A stretch of 64,000 nucleotides of DNA from an uncultured Rhodoferax sp. (GCF_946221635.1 NZ_CAMIHB010000007.1:114647-178646); one strand, 5' to 3'; numbered from the stretch's first letter, positions 50,252 to 59,221 are shown. Notes: generated by a model not told the origin, from the sequence alone. Made by a program: numbers and translations.

Positions 50252-50391
50252 CACATGCCGCCTACAGCTACCGCAGCGACGCCCGCGTGCCGCCCTTTGC
50301 GGATGACAAACCCATCATCGTGTTTGATGGCCATTGCGTGCTGTGCTCGGGCTGGCTGGAGCCCACGGACACCGTGCCGGCCCTTCCGTGA
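50248..50391 (+). pseudogene. Truncated DCC-family thiol-disulfide oxidoreductase (DUF393)
   Basis: The 47-codon frame starts well (ATG overlapping the spermidine synthase stop) and has the family opening IIVFDGHCVLCSGW with its CxxC. After Trp the DCC fold should continue for about 100 residues, but the frame instead reads LEPTDTVPALP and stops. A deletion of the 3' part is likely. The stop overlaps the GTG of the next gene, so translation could still couple the two. Confidence 0.8.
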
Positions 50392-52007
50392 AGCGCCGCC
50401 ACTTTCTCGCCGCGGCGCCCCTGCCCTTGCTGGGCTGCGCGCCATCCAAGACGGACACCACGCACATCACCGGCAGCTTCACCGGCATCGACCACACCCG
50501 CGGCCACCAACTGCGCGACACCACCGCCTGGCCGGCGCCCGCTGTCACGCGTCGCGTGCACACCATCATTGCCGGCGGCGGCGTGGCCGGGCTGGCGGCC
50601 GCGCGGGCCCTGCGCCTGCGCGGGCAGGACGACTTTGCCCTGCTGGAGCTGGAGGACAGCGCCGGGGGCAATGCGCGCGGCGGCGCGGTGGGCGGCATCG
50701 CCTGCCCGCTGGGCGCGCACTACCTGCCGCTGCCTACTGACGACGCGCCCGAGGTGCAGGACCTGCTGGAAGAACTGGGGCTGCGCCAGCGCGTGGCCGG
50801 GCGCTGGCAGTACGACGAACGCCACCTCTGCCACAGCCCGCAGGAGCGCCTGTTCTTCCGCGGCGCCTGGCAGGACGGGCTGCTGCCCGTGCAGGGCGTG
50901 GGCGAGAGCACGCTGGCGCAGTACCGCCGCTTTGCCGATCTGGTGGAGCAGGCGCGGACGGCGGTGCACTGGAGCATTCCTGCACACAATTCGCCCTCAG
51001 CCACCATCAAACGTGCGCTGACAGCTATGACTTTTATAGCGTACCTGGAGCAGAACGGCCTGACCGACCCGCAGCTGCGCTGGTACCTGGACTACTGTTG
51101 CCGCGACGACTACGGCGCCGGCATCGCCACCGTGTCGGCCTGGGCCGGCATCCACTACTTCGCCAGCCGCCATGGCTTCCACGCGCCGGGCGCGGAGAGT
51201 ACGGAGCGCGAAGGCCTGCTCACCTGGCCCGAGGGCAATGCCTGGCTCACGCGCCGCCTGGCCGCGCCGCTGGGCGATCGCCTGCGCACCGGCTGCGTGG
51301 TGCTGCGTGTGGCGCAGGGGCGGCATGGCGTGGAGGTGGACACCTTCAACACCGCCACCCGACAGGTGGAGCGCTGGCAGGCCCAGCAGGCCGTGGTGGC
51401 ACTGCCCATCTTCATCGCTGCCCGCGTGGTGGAAGGGGCACCCGATTTCCTGCGCCAGGCGGCGCAGCGCGTGGTCTATGCGCCCTGGCTGGTGGCCAAC
51501 CTCCATATCCGCGCCCCCCTGTTCGACCGCCCCGGCCCCGCGCCGAGCTGGGACAACGTCATCTATTCCGAATCGGGCGGCGGCCTGGGCTATGTGGACG
51601 CCCAGCACCAGAGCCTGCAGCCGGTGCCGGGCGCCACAGTGCTCACCCACTACCGGGCGTTGGGCGATGTGCCGGGCGGGCCGGTGGCTGGGCGCAAGCT
51701 GTTGCTGGAGCAGCCCTGGACCCAGTGGCGCGACACCATCGTGGCCGAGTTGTCGGTGGCCCACCCGGATCTGGCGACCCTGGCCACGCGCATGGATATC
51801 ACCCGCTACGGCCACGCCATGGCCATTCCCGTGCCCTCGGATACGGGTCAAACAGGCTTCTTGCCCCCGTGGAATATGCGCAAACAGCTATCAAAAAAAG
51901 AGCGCTTTCCACTGACCCACGACCGCCTGCGCTTTGCCCATAGCGACTGGGCGGGCTATTCCATTTTCGAAGAAGCCTTCACCCTGGGCCATGCGGCCGG
52001 GGCCTGA
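50388..52007 (+). CDS. FAD/NAD(P)-binding oxidoreductase, probable Tat-exported lipoprotein
   Basis: A 539-residue flavoprotein. The N-terminus MKRRHFLAAAPLPLLGCAPS has a twin Arg and a lipobox ending LLGC (Cys17). The FAD loop HTIIAGGGVAGLAAARALRL, split as HTIIAGGGVAGL and AAARALRL, begins near residue 60, followed by an amine-oxidase-like DDY and substrate domain. GTG 50388 overlaps the stop of the broken DCC gene. Two repeat copies are translated inside it (51021 and 51850). Amine oxidase or polyamine-related activity is possible from context only. Confidence 0.85.
   Translation: MKRRHFLAAAPLPLLGCAPSKTDTTHITGSFTGIDHTRGHQLRDTTAWPAPAVTRRVHTIIAGGGVAGLAAARALRLRGQDDFALLELEDSAGGNARGGAVGGIACPLGAHYLPLPTDDAPEVQDLLEELGLRQRVAGRWQYDERHLCHSPQERLFFRGAWQDGLLPVQGVGESTLAQYRRFADLVEQARTAVHWSIPAHNSPSATIKRALTAMTFIAYLEQNGLTDPQLRWYLDYCCRDDYGAGIATVSAWAGIHYFASRHGFHAPGAESTEREGLLTWPEGNAWLTRRLAAPLGDRLRTGCVVLRVAQGRHGVEVDTFNTATRQVERWQAQQAVVALPIFIAARVVEGAPDFLRQAAQRVVYAPWLVANLHIRAPLFDRPGPAPSWDNVIYSESGGGLGYVDAQHQSLQPVPGATVLTHYRALGDVPGGPVAGRKLLLEQPWTQWRDTIVAELSVAHPDLATLATRMDITRYGHAMAIPVPSDTGQTGFLPPWNMRKQLSKKERFPLTHDRLRFAHSDWAGYSIFEEAFTLGHAAGA
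51021..51050 (+). repeat. Dispersed repeat copy G (short), in frame inside the FAD gene
   Basis: ACAGCTATGACTTTTATAGC then GTACCTGG parallels copy H. It encodes AMTFIAYLEQN. Confidence 0.5.
51850..51905 (-). repeat. Dispersed repeat copy I, in frame inside the FAD gene (antisense)
   Basis: On the minus strand it reads TTTTGATAGCTGTTTGCGCA, an 8-base spacer, then GGGGGCAAGAAGCC, nearly identical to copy D. The gene frame gives FLPPWNMRKQLSKKER, matching the peptide from murU. Confidence 0.8.
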
Positions 52008-52094
52008 GCAAGCACTGGAAACACTTGTAACACGGCCCCCATGCGGCCTGCGCCGCGGACCTGCCCATAATCCGCCCTCAGCTATCTCATTCCT

Positions 52095-54386
52095 ATGCAA
52101 ACCACATCCTGGGGCCCCTGGCCTATGCGCGTCCTCAAGGCCGGCCTGTTGGCAGCGGTGCTGGGCGTGCTGTTTCTGCTGGCGGCAGCGGCCTTCTTCT
52201 ACCCGCAGCTGCCCGACACGTCCTCGCTTTCCAACTACCAGCCCAAGCAGCCCCTGCGCGTGCTCACGGCCGACGGCGTGCCCATTGGCGGCTTTGGGGC
52301 GGAGCGCCGCGTCTACCAGCGCATCGACCAGATCCCGCAGCTCATGAAGGACAGCCTGCTGGCGGTGGAAGACTCACGCTTCTACAGCCACGGCGGCCTG
52401 GACCCGATTGGCGTGGCGCGTGCGTTGGTGGCCATCGTCACCGGCGGGCGCATGCAGGGCGCTTCCACCATCACGCAGCAGGTGGCGCGCACCTTCTTCC
52501 TCAGCCGCTCACGCACGCTGGAGCGCAAGCTCAAGGAAGCCATGCTGGCCTACAAGATCGAGTCCCAGCTCAGCAAGGACCAGATCCTGGAGCTGTACAT
52601 GAACCAGATCTACCTGGGCGCGCGCTCCTACGGCTTTGAGGCTGCGGCCCAGACCTACTTTGGCAAGACCCTGGCCGCGCTCACACCGGCCGAATGCGCC
52701 ATGCTGGCCGGCCTGCCGCAGAACCCCTATTTCGCCAACCCCATCCAGAACCTGGACCGCGCCCGCGCGCGCCAGCTCGTGGCCCTGGGCCGCATGCGCA
52801 CGCAGGGCGTGATCGATGACGGTCAGTACGCGGCTGCCTTGCTGGAGAAACTGGTGGTGCGCAAGCCCAACGACGTGGACGTGCACGCCGAGTACGCCGC
52901 AGAGATGGTGCGCCAGCAGGTCTACGCCCAGTATGGCGAGCTGAGCTACACCACCGGCCTCAATGTCACCACCACCTTGCGCGCGGCCGAGCAGCAAGCC
53001 GCCTACAAGGCCCTGCGCCGCACGCTGATCGAGCACTCGCTGCGCCAGGTCTGGCGCGGCCCCGAGGGGCAGGAGAGCCTGCCCGACTCCCTCAAGGACG
53101 AGAACCCTGCCGTGGCCCAGGCTCTGGCCGACTATGACGACGACGAAGACCTGCGCCTGGCCATCGTCACGCGCGCGAGCAGCAAGTCCGTCACCGTGGT
53201 GCTGGCCTCGGGCGAAGTCATCAGCATCGAGGGCAATGGCCTGCGCCCGGCGCAAAGCGGCTTGGCCGACAACGCCACAGCCAAGCTGCGCGTGCGCCGT
53301 GGGGCCGTGCTGCGTGTGCTGCAGCAGGGCAAGACCTGGAGCCTGGTGCAATGGCCCGAGACCGAGGGCGCGCTGGTCGCCATGGAGCCTGGCACCGGCC
53401 AGATCCGCGCGCTGGTGGGCGGCTTTGACTTCCACCGCAACCAGTTCAACCATGTGACCCAAGGCTGGCGCCAGCCCGGCTCCAGCTACAAGCCCTTCAT
53501 CTACTCCGGCGCTATCGAGAACGGCATGCAGCCCGAGAGCCTGGTGATGGACGCGCCGCTGGACAATGTGGGCGACTGGGCGCCCGAGAACGACGATGGC
53601 AGCGCCGACGGCCCCATCACCCTGCGCCACGCGCTGGCCCGCTCCAAGAACCTGGTCTCCATCCGCCTCCTGCAACTGCTGTCGCCCCAGGGCGCGCGCG
53701 ACTGGACCAGCCGTTTCGGCTTCGACCCCGAGCGCCAACCCGCCGACCTGACCCAGGCCCTGGGCACGGGATCGACCACGCCGCTGCAACTGGCGGGTGC
53801 CTATGCCGTGCTGGCCAACGGCGGCTACCGCATCAGCCCGGTGCTGATCCAGCGCATTGCGAGGGCCAGCGGCGAGGTGGTGTTCGAAGCCCCGGCCCCG
53901 GTGGTGGACGAGAGCCAGCGCGCCATTCCCGCGCGCAATGCCTTCATGGTGTCCACGCTGCTGCAGGAGGTCACGCGCAGCGGCACCGCCGCCCGTGCGC
54001 AGGCCACGCTCAAGCGCCCGGATCTGTACGGCAAGACGGGCACCACCAACGACGTGGTCGACGCCTGGTTTGGCGGCTACCAGCCTGGCCGGGTGGCCGT
54101 GGTCTGGGTGGGTTACGACGCGCCGCGCAGCCTGGGCTCGCGTGCTTCGGGCTCGGCCCTGGCTCTGCCGGCCTGGATTGACTACATGAGCGTGGCCCTC
54201 AAGGGCGTGCCGGTACAGGAAGTGCAGCCGCCCGAGGGCGTGGTGCGCTCGGGCAGCGAATGGCGCTACGCCGAGTGGAACTGGGGCGGCTTCATCACCA
54301 GCCTGGGCGTGGACGGCCAGGCGATCAGCCCCGCCTTGCAGGTGCACCCGACCTGGGAGCCCGCACCGCCCGCAGCGGCCCCCTGA
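52095..54386 (+). CDS. Class A penicillin-binding protein 1A
   Basis: A 763-residue bifunctional transglycosylase/transpeptidase. One membrane anchor (about 13-36), GT51 domain with SLLAVEDSRFYSHGGLD (catalytic Glu) and GASTITQQVARTFFLS, OB-like insert, and a transpeptidase domain with SSYK at 463-466 and KTGTT at 647-651. All catalytic motifs are intact. The family often has 750-800 residues. It follows the FAD gene by 87 bases and faces the SAM decarboxylase gene; whether it belongs to the polyamine series is uncertain. Confidence 0.93.
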   Translation: MQTTSWGPWPMRVLKAGLLAAVLGVLFLLAAAAFFYPQLPDTSSLSNYQPKQPLRVLTADGVPIGGFGAERRVYQRIDQIPQLMKDSLLAVEDSRFYSHGGLDPIGVARALVAIVTGGRMQGASTITQQVARTFFLSRSRTLERKLKEAMLAYKIESQLSKDQILELYMNQIYLGARSYGFEAAAQTYFGKTLAALTPAECAMLAGLPQNPYFANPIQNLDRARARQLVALGRMRTQGVIDDGQYAAALLEKLVVRKPNDVDVHAEYAAEMVRQQVYAQYGELSYTTGLNVTTTLRAAEQQAAYKALRRTLIEHSLRQVWRGPEGQESLPDSLKDENPAVAQALADYDDDEDLRLAIVTRASSKSVTVVLASGEVISIEGNGLRPAQSGLADNATAKLRVRRGAVLRVLQQGKTWSLVQWPETEGALVAMEPGTGQIRALVGGFDFHRNQFNHVTQGWRQPGSSYKPFIYSGAIENGMQPESLVMDAPLDNVGDWAPENDDGSADGPITLRHALARSKNLVSIRLLQLLSPQGARDWTSRFGFDPERQPADLTQALGTGSTTPLQLAGAYAVLANGGYRISPVLIQRIARASGEVVFEAPAPVVDESQRAIPARNAFMVSTLLQEVTRSGTAARAQATLKRPDLYGKTGTTNDVVDAWFGGYQPGRVAVVWVGYDAPRSLGSRASGSALALPAWIDYMSVALKGVPVQEVQPPEGVVRSGSEWRYAEWNWGGFITSLGVDGQAISPALQVHPTWEPAPPAAAP

Positions 54387-54401
54387 GCGTGCGGTAGGCG
54401 C

Positions 54402-54785
54402 TCAGGCCTGCACAGGCTGGCCGCGCAGCAGCTGGTGCTGCTCGACCTGGGTGGCATCAAACCGCTGCAGCAGTGCCTCCATCAGCGCCCGGGCCCGGGT
54501 GCTGTGGTCGCCACCAAAGTTGCACACATACACATCCAGCGTCACGGCGCGCCGCTCGGGCCAGGTGTGTACGCACAGGTGCGACTCGGCCAGCAGCACG
54601 GTGGCCGTGACACCGCCCGGTCCCTGCGCTGTACCGGGAAAGGTGTGAAACAGCCGGCCCACGGCCTGCAGCCCGGCAGCTTCCACCGCCTGCACGCAAA
54701 AGGCGCCCAGCGCGTCGGCCTGGGTCAGGCAGTCCATGGCGCAGCGGCAGCCATGCAGATCCGCAGTCAGGTGCAGCCCTTGCAT
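54402..54785 (-). CDS. speD: S-adenosylmethionine decarboxylase proenzyme (SpeD, class 1B)
   Basis: Makes decarboxylated SAM, the aminopropyl donor for spermidine. The 127-residue proenzyme has LTADLHGCR, LLAESHLCVHTWPE with Ser68 as the self-cleavage site giving the pyruvoyl group, and DVYVCNFG with the proton-donating Cys88. Family length is about 120-135. It lies eight bases after the Old Yellow Enzyme gene and converges on the PBP gene. It is the only SAM decarboxylase in the window, so it probably supplies the fused spermidine synthase. Confidence 0.9.
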   Translation of the reverse strand: MQGLHLTADLHGCRCAMDCLTQADALGAFCVQAVEAAGLQAVGRLFHTFPGTAQGPGGVTATVLLAESHLCVHTWPERRAVTLDVYVCNFGGDHSTRARALMEALLQRFDATQVEQHQLLRGQPVQA

Positions 54786-54793
54786 GTCGTGGC

Positions 54794-55915
54794 TCAGCGC
54801 CCACCCACCTTGACCGGGCCGAAGACCTGCTGGGCTTCGCGCGGGAGGCTGCGCCAGTACACCGGGTAGGCCTCCACCTGGTTTCCCAGCGCGGCGGCGG
54901 CCTGCCAGCCCCAGCGTGGCTGGTACAGAAAGGCGCGTGCCAGTCCCACCAGGTCGGCTTCGCCGTTTTGCAGAATCGCTTCGGCCTGGTGCGGGTCGGT
55001 GATCAGCCCCACGGCAATCGTCAGCAAGCCGCTGGCTTCTCGGATGCGTTGGGCAAAACCGACCTGGTAATTGGGGCCCAGGGCAATCTTCTGCTGGGGC
55101 GACACACCGCCACTGGACACATGGATGAAGTCGCAGCCCAGGCCCTTGAGCCGCTTGGCGTACTCGGCGCTCTGCTCCACATCCCATGCTCCGTCCACCC
55201 AGTCGGTGGCCGAGAGGCGCAGGCCCAGCACACCATCGAACACGTCGCGTACGGCGGCAAATACCTCCAGCGGAAAGCGGATGCGATTTTCGAAATTGCC
55301 GCCGTATTCGTCATGGCGCTGGTTGGCGATGGGCGACAGGAATTCGTGCAGCAGGTAGCCGTGCGCGCTATGGACCTCGATGGCGTCGATACCCATGCGT
55401 TGGGCACGCCGCGCCGCATCCACAAAGCCTTGTTTGATGCGGGCCATGCCGGCCGCGTCCAGAGCGGTGGGTGGCGCCTCTCCGGGCAGTTGGGGTAGCG
55501 CAGAGGGACCAAAGGTTTCCCAGCCACCGCGCTCGGCGGGCAAGAGCTGCCCGCCCTGCCAGGGAATGTCGCTGGAGGCCTTGCGCCCGGCGTGTGCCAG
55601 CTGGATGCAGACCGGCACCTTGGGGGCGATGGCACGGGCACGTCGCAGTGTGTCGGCCAGCGCAGCCTCGGTGGTGTCGTCCCACAGGCCCAGGCAGGCC
55701 GGGGTGATGCGGCCCTCGGGCAGCACGGCCGTGGCTTCGATGGTGAACAGGCCCGCACCGCCGTTGAGCAGATTGCCCCAGTGCATCAGATGCCAGTCGG
55801 TGGCGCGGCCATCGACAGCCTGGTATTGGCACATGGGAGCGATGACGATGCGGTTGGGCAGCGTGAGGCCTCCGCGGGGCGAAGGAAGGGTGAGGGGCGT
55901 GAAGAGCAGGCTCAT
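54794..55915 (-). CDS. NADH:flavin oxidoreductase, Old Yellow Enzyme family (YqjM-like)
   Basis: A 373-residue FMN-binding TIM barrel that reduces activated C=C bonds. Motifs: VIAPMCQYQAVDG (with the YqjM-type redox Cys), IQLAHAGRKAS, HSAHGYLLHEFLSPIANQR and FIHVSSGG. The start at 55915 gives MSLLFTPLTLPS. speD follows in the same direction. Confidence 0.93.
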   Translation of the reverse strand: MSLLFTPLTLPSPRGGLTLPNRIVIAPMCQYQAVDGRATDWHLMHWGNLLNGGAGLFTIEATAVLPEGRITPACLGLWDDTTEAALADTLRRARAIAPKVPVCIQLAHAGRKASSDIPWQGGQLLPAERGGWETFGPSALPQLPGEAPPTALDAAGMARIKQGFVDAARRAQRMGIDAIEVHSAHGYLLHEFLSPIANQRHDEYGGNFENRIRFPLEVFAAVRDVFDGVLGLRLSATDWVDGAWDVEQSAEYAKRLKGLGCDFIHVSSGGVSPQQKIALGPNYQVGFAQRIREASGLLTIAVGLITDPHQAEAILQNGEADLVGLARAFLYQPRWGWQAAAALGNQVEAYPVYWRSLPREAQQVFGPVKVGGR

Positions 55916-55944
55916 GCGCAAAAGCATAGCCCATGGGTCAAATT

Positions 55945-55997
55945 CCGTACGGTACCGGCTCGTAACGCCCGTACGGCGCACCCCGGTAAAATCGGGG
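55945..55997 (+). promoter_or_regulatory. tkt promoter with twin CCGTACGG palindromes
   Basis: CCGTACGG occurs at 55945-55952 and 55969-55976, 24 bases apart. TAAAAT (55987-55992) is a good -10 and lies in the centre of CCCCG...CGGGG (55981-55997). No -35 match exists, which suggests activator control. Confidence 0.5.
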
Positions 55998-56057
55998 AAG
56001 TTTCCCGTCTCTCCCTCTCTTCAACATTTCCCAACCTTATCCCTGGAGTCGCCCCGC

Positions 56058-58130
56058 ATGGCCCCCACCCCCAATACCCAAGACATGGCCAACGCCATTC
56101 GCGCACTTGCCATGGACGCAGTGCAACAAGCCAATTCCGGCCACCCCGGTGCCCCCATGGGCATGGCCGACATGGCGGTGGCCCTGTGGGGTGAGCACCT
56201 GCGCCACAACCCGGCCAACCCCCAATGGGCCAACCGCGACCGCTTCATCCTGTCCAACGGCCACGGCTCCATGCTGATCTATGCGCTGTTGCACCTGACC
56301 GGCTACAAGCTGCCCGTGGCCGAGCTGAAGAACTTCCGCCAGCTGCACAGCAAGACCGCAGGCCACCCCGAGTTCGGCATCACCCCCGGCGTGGAGACCA
56401 CCACCGGCCCCCTGGGCCAGGGCATCACCAATGCCGTGGGCTTTGCCTTGGCTGAAAAGCTGCTGGCCAAGGAATTCAACCGCGAAGGCCACACCATCGT
56501 GGACCACCACACCTATGTGTTCATGGGTGACGGCTGCCTGATGGAAGGCATCAGCCACGAAGCCGCCGCGCTGGCTGGCGCCTGGAAGCTGGGCAAGCTG
56601 ATTGCGCTGTACGACGACAACGGCATCTCCATCGACGGCCAGGTCGCGCCCTGGTTCATCGACAACACCGCCCAACGTTTTGTGGCCTACGGCTGGAACG
56701 TGATTGGCCCCATTGACGGCCACGACGTGGCTGCCGTGTCCGCCGCCATCGCCGAAGCCAAGAAGACCGACGACCGCCCCACGCTGATCATCAGCAAAAC
56801 CCACATCGGCAAGGGCAGCCCCAACCGCGCCAACACCTCCAAGGCCCACGGCGAACCCCTGGGTGCTGAAGAAATCAAGCTCACGCGCGAAGCGCTGGGC
56901 TGGAGCCACGCCCCCTTCGTCATCCCCAAGGAGGTGTATGCCGACTGGGATGCCAAGGAAAAGGGCAAGGCCGCAGAAGCCGCCTGGAACGACACCTTCG
57001 CCGCCTACAAGGCCGCCTTCCCCGAGCTGGCCAAGGAATTCCTGCGCCGCATGAAGGGCGACCTGCCCAAGTCTTTCGTGCAGACCGCGGTGGACACCGT
57101 GATCGCCGCCCACCAAAAGGGCGAGACCGTGGCCAGCCGCAAGGCCAGCCAGCTGGCATTGGAATCTTTCACCGCAGCCCTGCCCGAAATGCTGGGCGGC
57201 TCGGCCGACCTGACCGGCTCCAACCTCACCAACACCAAGAGCACGCCCAATCTGCGCTTTGATGCGCTGACCGGCGCCGTGGTGACCAACGAAGCCGGCC
57301 AGGGCGGCCGCCACATCAACTACGGTGTGCGCGAATTCGGCATGGCCGCCATCATGAACGGTGTGGCCCTGCACGGTGGCTTCATCCCCTACGGCGGCAC
57401 CTTCCTGACCTTCAGCGACTACAGCCGCAACGCCATCCGCATGGCCGCGCTGATGAAGCTGCGCGTGGTGCACGTGTTCACCCACGACTCCATCGGCCTG
57501 GGCGAAGACGGCCCGACCCACCAGTCCATCGAGCATGCCGCCAGCCTGCGCCTGATCCCCAACCTGGACGTCTGGCGTCCGGCCGACACGGCCGAAACCG
57601 CCGTGGCATGGACTGTGGCCCTGCAGAACAAGGCCAAGCCCACTGCGCTGCTGCTGAGCCGCCAGAACATCGCCTACATCGCCAAGGGCGACTCCGCCGT
57701 GGCGCCCGACGCCTCCGGCCTGGACGCCATCAGCAAGGGCGCTTACGTGCTGGCCGAGCCCGCAGACGCCGGCCTCAAGAAGAAGGCCCAGGCTGTGATC
57801 ATCGCTACGGGTTCCGAAGTGCAACTGGCCATCGCCGCGCAAAAGGTGCTGGCCGAGCGCAAGATCGCGGTGCGTGTGGTCTCCATGCCCTCCACCACGA
57901 CCTTCGACCTGCAAAGCGCCGAGTACAAGTCCACCGTGCTGCCCGCCGGCCTGCCCCGCGTGGCGGTTGAAATGGGCTCCACCGCTGGCTGGTGGAAGTA
58001 CGGCACTGCCGCCGTGGTGGGTATCGATACCTACGGAGAATCGGCTCCTGCGCCCGTGCTGTTCAAGCACTTCGGCTTTACCGCCGAGAACGTGGCCGAC
58101 ACCGTGCAAGCCGCACTGGCCCGCAAGTAA
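56058..58130 (+). CDS. tkt: Transketolase
   Basis: Thiamine-dependent ketol transfer in the pentose phosphate and Calvin-type pathways. The 690-residue enzyme has ANSGHPGAPMGMADMA, the TPP motif GDGCLMEGISHEAA, and DSIGLGEDGPTHQ and FGFTAENV. Length is as in other Burkholderiales. The start at 56058 is preceded by a CTGGAG site. gap follows 47 bases on. Confidence 0.97.
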   Translation: MAPTPNTQDMANAIRALAMDAVQQANSGHPGAPMGMADMAVALWGEHLRHNPANPQWANRDRFILSNGHGSMLIYALLHLTGYKLPVAELKNFRQLHSKTAGHPEFGITPGVETTTGPLGQGITNAVGFALAEKLLAKEFNREGHTIVDHHTYVFMGDGCLMEGISHEAAALAGAWKLGKLIALYDDNGISIDGQVAPWFIDNTAQRFVAYGWNVIGPIDGHDVAAVSAAIAEAKKTDDRPTLIISKTHIGKGSPNRANTSKAHGEPLGAEEIKLTREALGWSHAPFVIPKEVYADWDAKEKGKAAEAAWNDTFAAYKAAFPELAKEFLRRMKGDLPKSFVQTAVDTVIAAHQKGETVASRKASQLALESFTAALPEMLGGSADLTGSNLTNTKSTPNLRFDALTGAVVTNEAGQGGRHINYGVREFGMAAIMNGVALHGGFIPYGGTFLTFSDYSRNAIRMAALMKLRVVHVFTHDSIGLGEDGPTHQSIEHAASLRLIPNLDVWRPADTAETAVAWTVALQNKAKPTALLLSRQNIAYIAKGDSAVAPDASGLDAISKGAYVLAEPADAGLKKKAQAVIIATGSEVQLAIAAQKVLAERKIAVRVVSMPSTTTFDLQSAEYKSTVLPAGLPRVAVEMGSTAGWWKYGTAAVVGIDTYGESAPAPVLFKHFGFTAENVADTVQAALARK

Positions 58131-58177
58131 TTCTGGTTTTCTGTGTCCTACGACTTTTTTAGTGAAGTGAGAAGCAA

Positions 58178-59176
58178 ATGACAATCAAGATTGGTATCAA
58201 CGGCTTCGGCCGCATCGGCCGCATGGTGTTCCGCGCCGCCATCCAGAACTTCAACGACGTGGAAATCGTCGGCATCAACGACCTGCTGGAGCCCGACTAC
58301 CTGGCGTACATGCTGCAGTACGACAGCGTGCACGGCCGCTTCAAGGGTGATGTGGCCGTGGACGGCAACACCCTGGTGGTCAACGGCAAGAAGATCCGCC
58401 TGACGCAAGAGCGTGACCCTGCGAACCTGAAGTGGGCCGACGTTGGTGCCGACATCGTGGTCGAATCCACCGGCCTGTTCCTGACCAAGGAAACCGCGCA
58501 GAAGCACATCGACGCGGGTGCCAAGAAGGTCATCATGTCCGCTCCTTCCAAGGACGACACCCCCATGTTCGTGTATGGCGTGAACCACACCAGCTACAAG
58601 GGTGAGGCCATCATCTCCAATGCGTCCTGCACCACCAACTGCCTGGCCCCCTTGGCCAAGGTGATCCACGACAAGTTCGGCATCAAGCGCGGCCTGATGA
58701 CCACCGTGCACGCCACTACGGCTACCCAGAAGACCGTGGACGGCCCCTCCAACAAGGACTGGCGCGGCGGCCGTGGCATTCTGGAAAACATCATTCCCTC
58801 CAGCACCGGCGCTGCCAAGGCCGTGGGCGTGGTGATTCCTGAGCTGAACAAGAAACTCACCGGCATGTCTTTCCGCGTGCCCACCAGCGACGTCTCCGTG
58901 GTCGACCTGACCTGCGAACTCAACACTGCTGCGACGCTGGCTGAGATCAACGCTGAGCTCAAGGCCCAGTCCCAAGGTGCGCTCAAGGGCGTGCTGGGTT
59001 ACACCGAAGACAAGGTCGTGGCCACCGACTTCCGCGGCGACAGCCGCACCTCCATCTACGACGCCGAAGCCTCCATCGCCCTGGACGGCACCTTCGTCAA
59101 GCTGGTGAGCTGGTACGACAACGAATGGGGTTATTCCAACAAGGTGTTGGAGATGGCTCGCGTTGTGGCGAAGTAA
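58178..59176 (+). CDS. gap: Glyceraldehyde-3-phosphate dehydrogenase, type I
   Basis: NAD-linked glycolytic enzyme of 332 residues. The Rossmann start is KIGINGFGRIGRMVFRAA, the active site SNASCTTNC holds Cys151, and TTVHATTATQ supplies the catalytic His. It forms a carbon-metabolism pair with tkt and ends before a strong terminator. Confidence 0.97.
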   Translation: MTIKIGINGFGRIGRMVFRAAIQNFNDVEIVGINDLLEPDYLAYMLQYDSVHGRFKGDVAVDGNTLVVNGKKIRLTQERDPANLKWADVGADIVVESTGLFLTKETAQKHIDAGAKKVIMSAPSKDDTPMFVYGVNHTSYKGEAIISNASCTTNCLAPLAKVIHDKFGIKRGLMTTVHATTATQKTVDGPSNKDWRGGRGILENIIPSSTGAAKAVGVVIPELNKKLTGMSFRVPTSDVSVVDLTCELNTAATLAEINAELKAQSQGALKGVLGYTEDKVVATDFRGDSRTSIYDAEASIALDGTFVKLVSWYDNEWGYSNKVLEMARVVAK

Positions 59177-59193
59177 GCCAACCGTGCTTCCCC

Positions 59194-59221
59194 AAAAACG
59201 CGCCTCCGGGCGCGTTTTTTT
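59194..59221. terminator. Intrinsic terminator after gap
   Basis: ACGCGCC and GGCGCGT form the stem around a TCCG loop, flanked by AAAA and TTTTTTT. It can also serve the facing LysR gene. Confidence 0.92.

Noticed and set aside
56037..58184. 715-codon minus-strand frame opposite tkt
   Set aside because: Transketolase is unmistakable on the plus strand; the antisense product is low-complexity Gly/Val/His.
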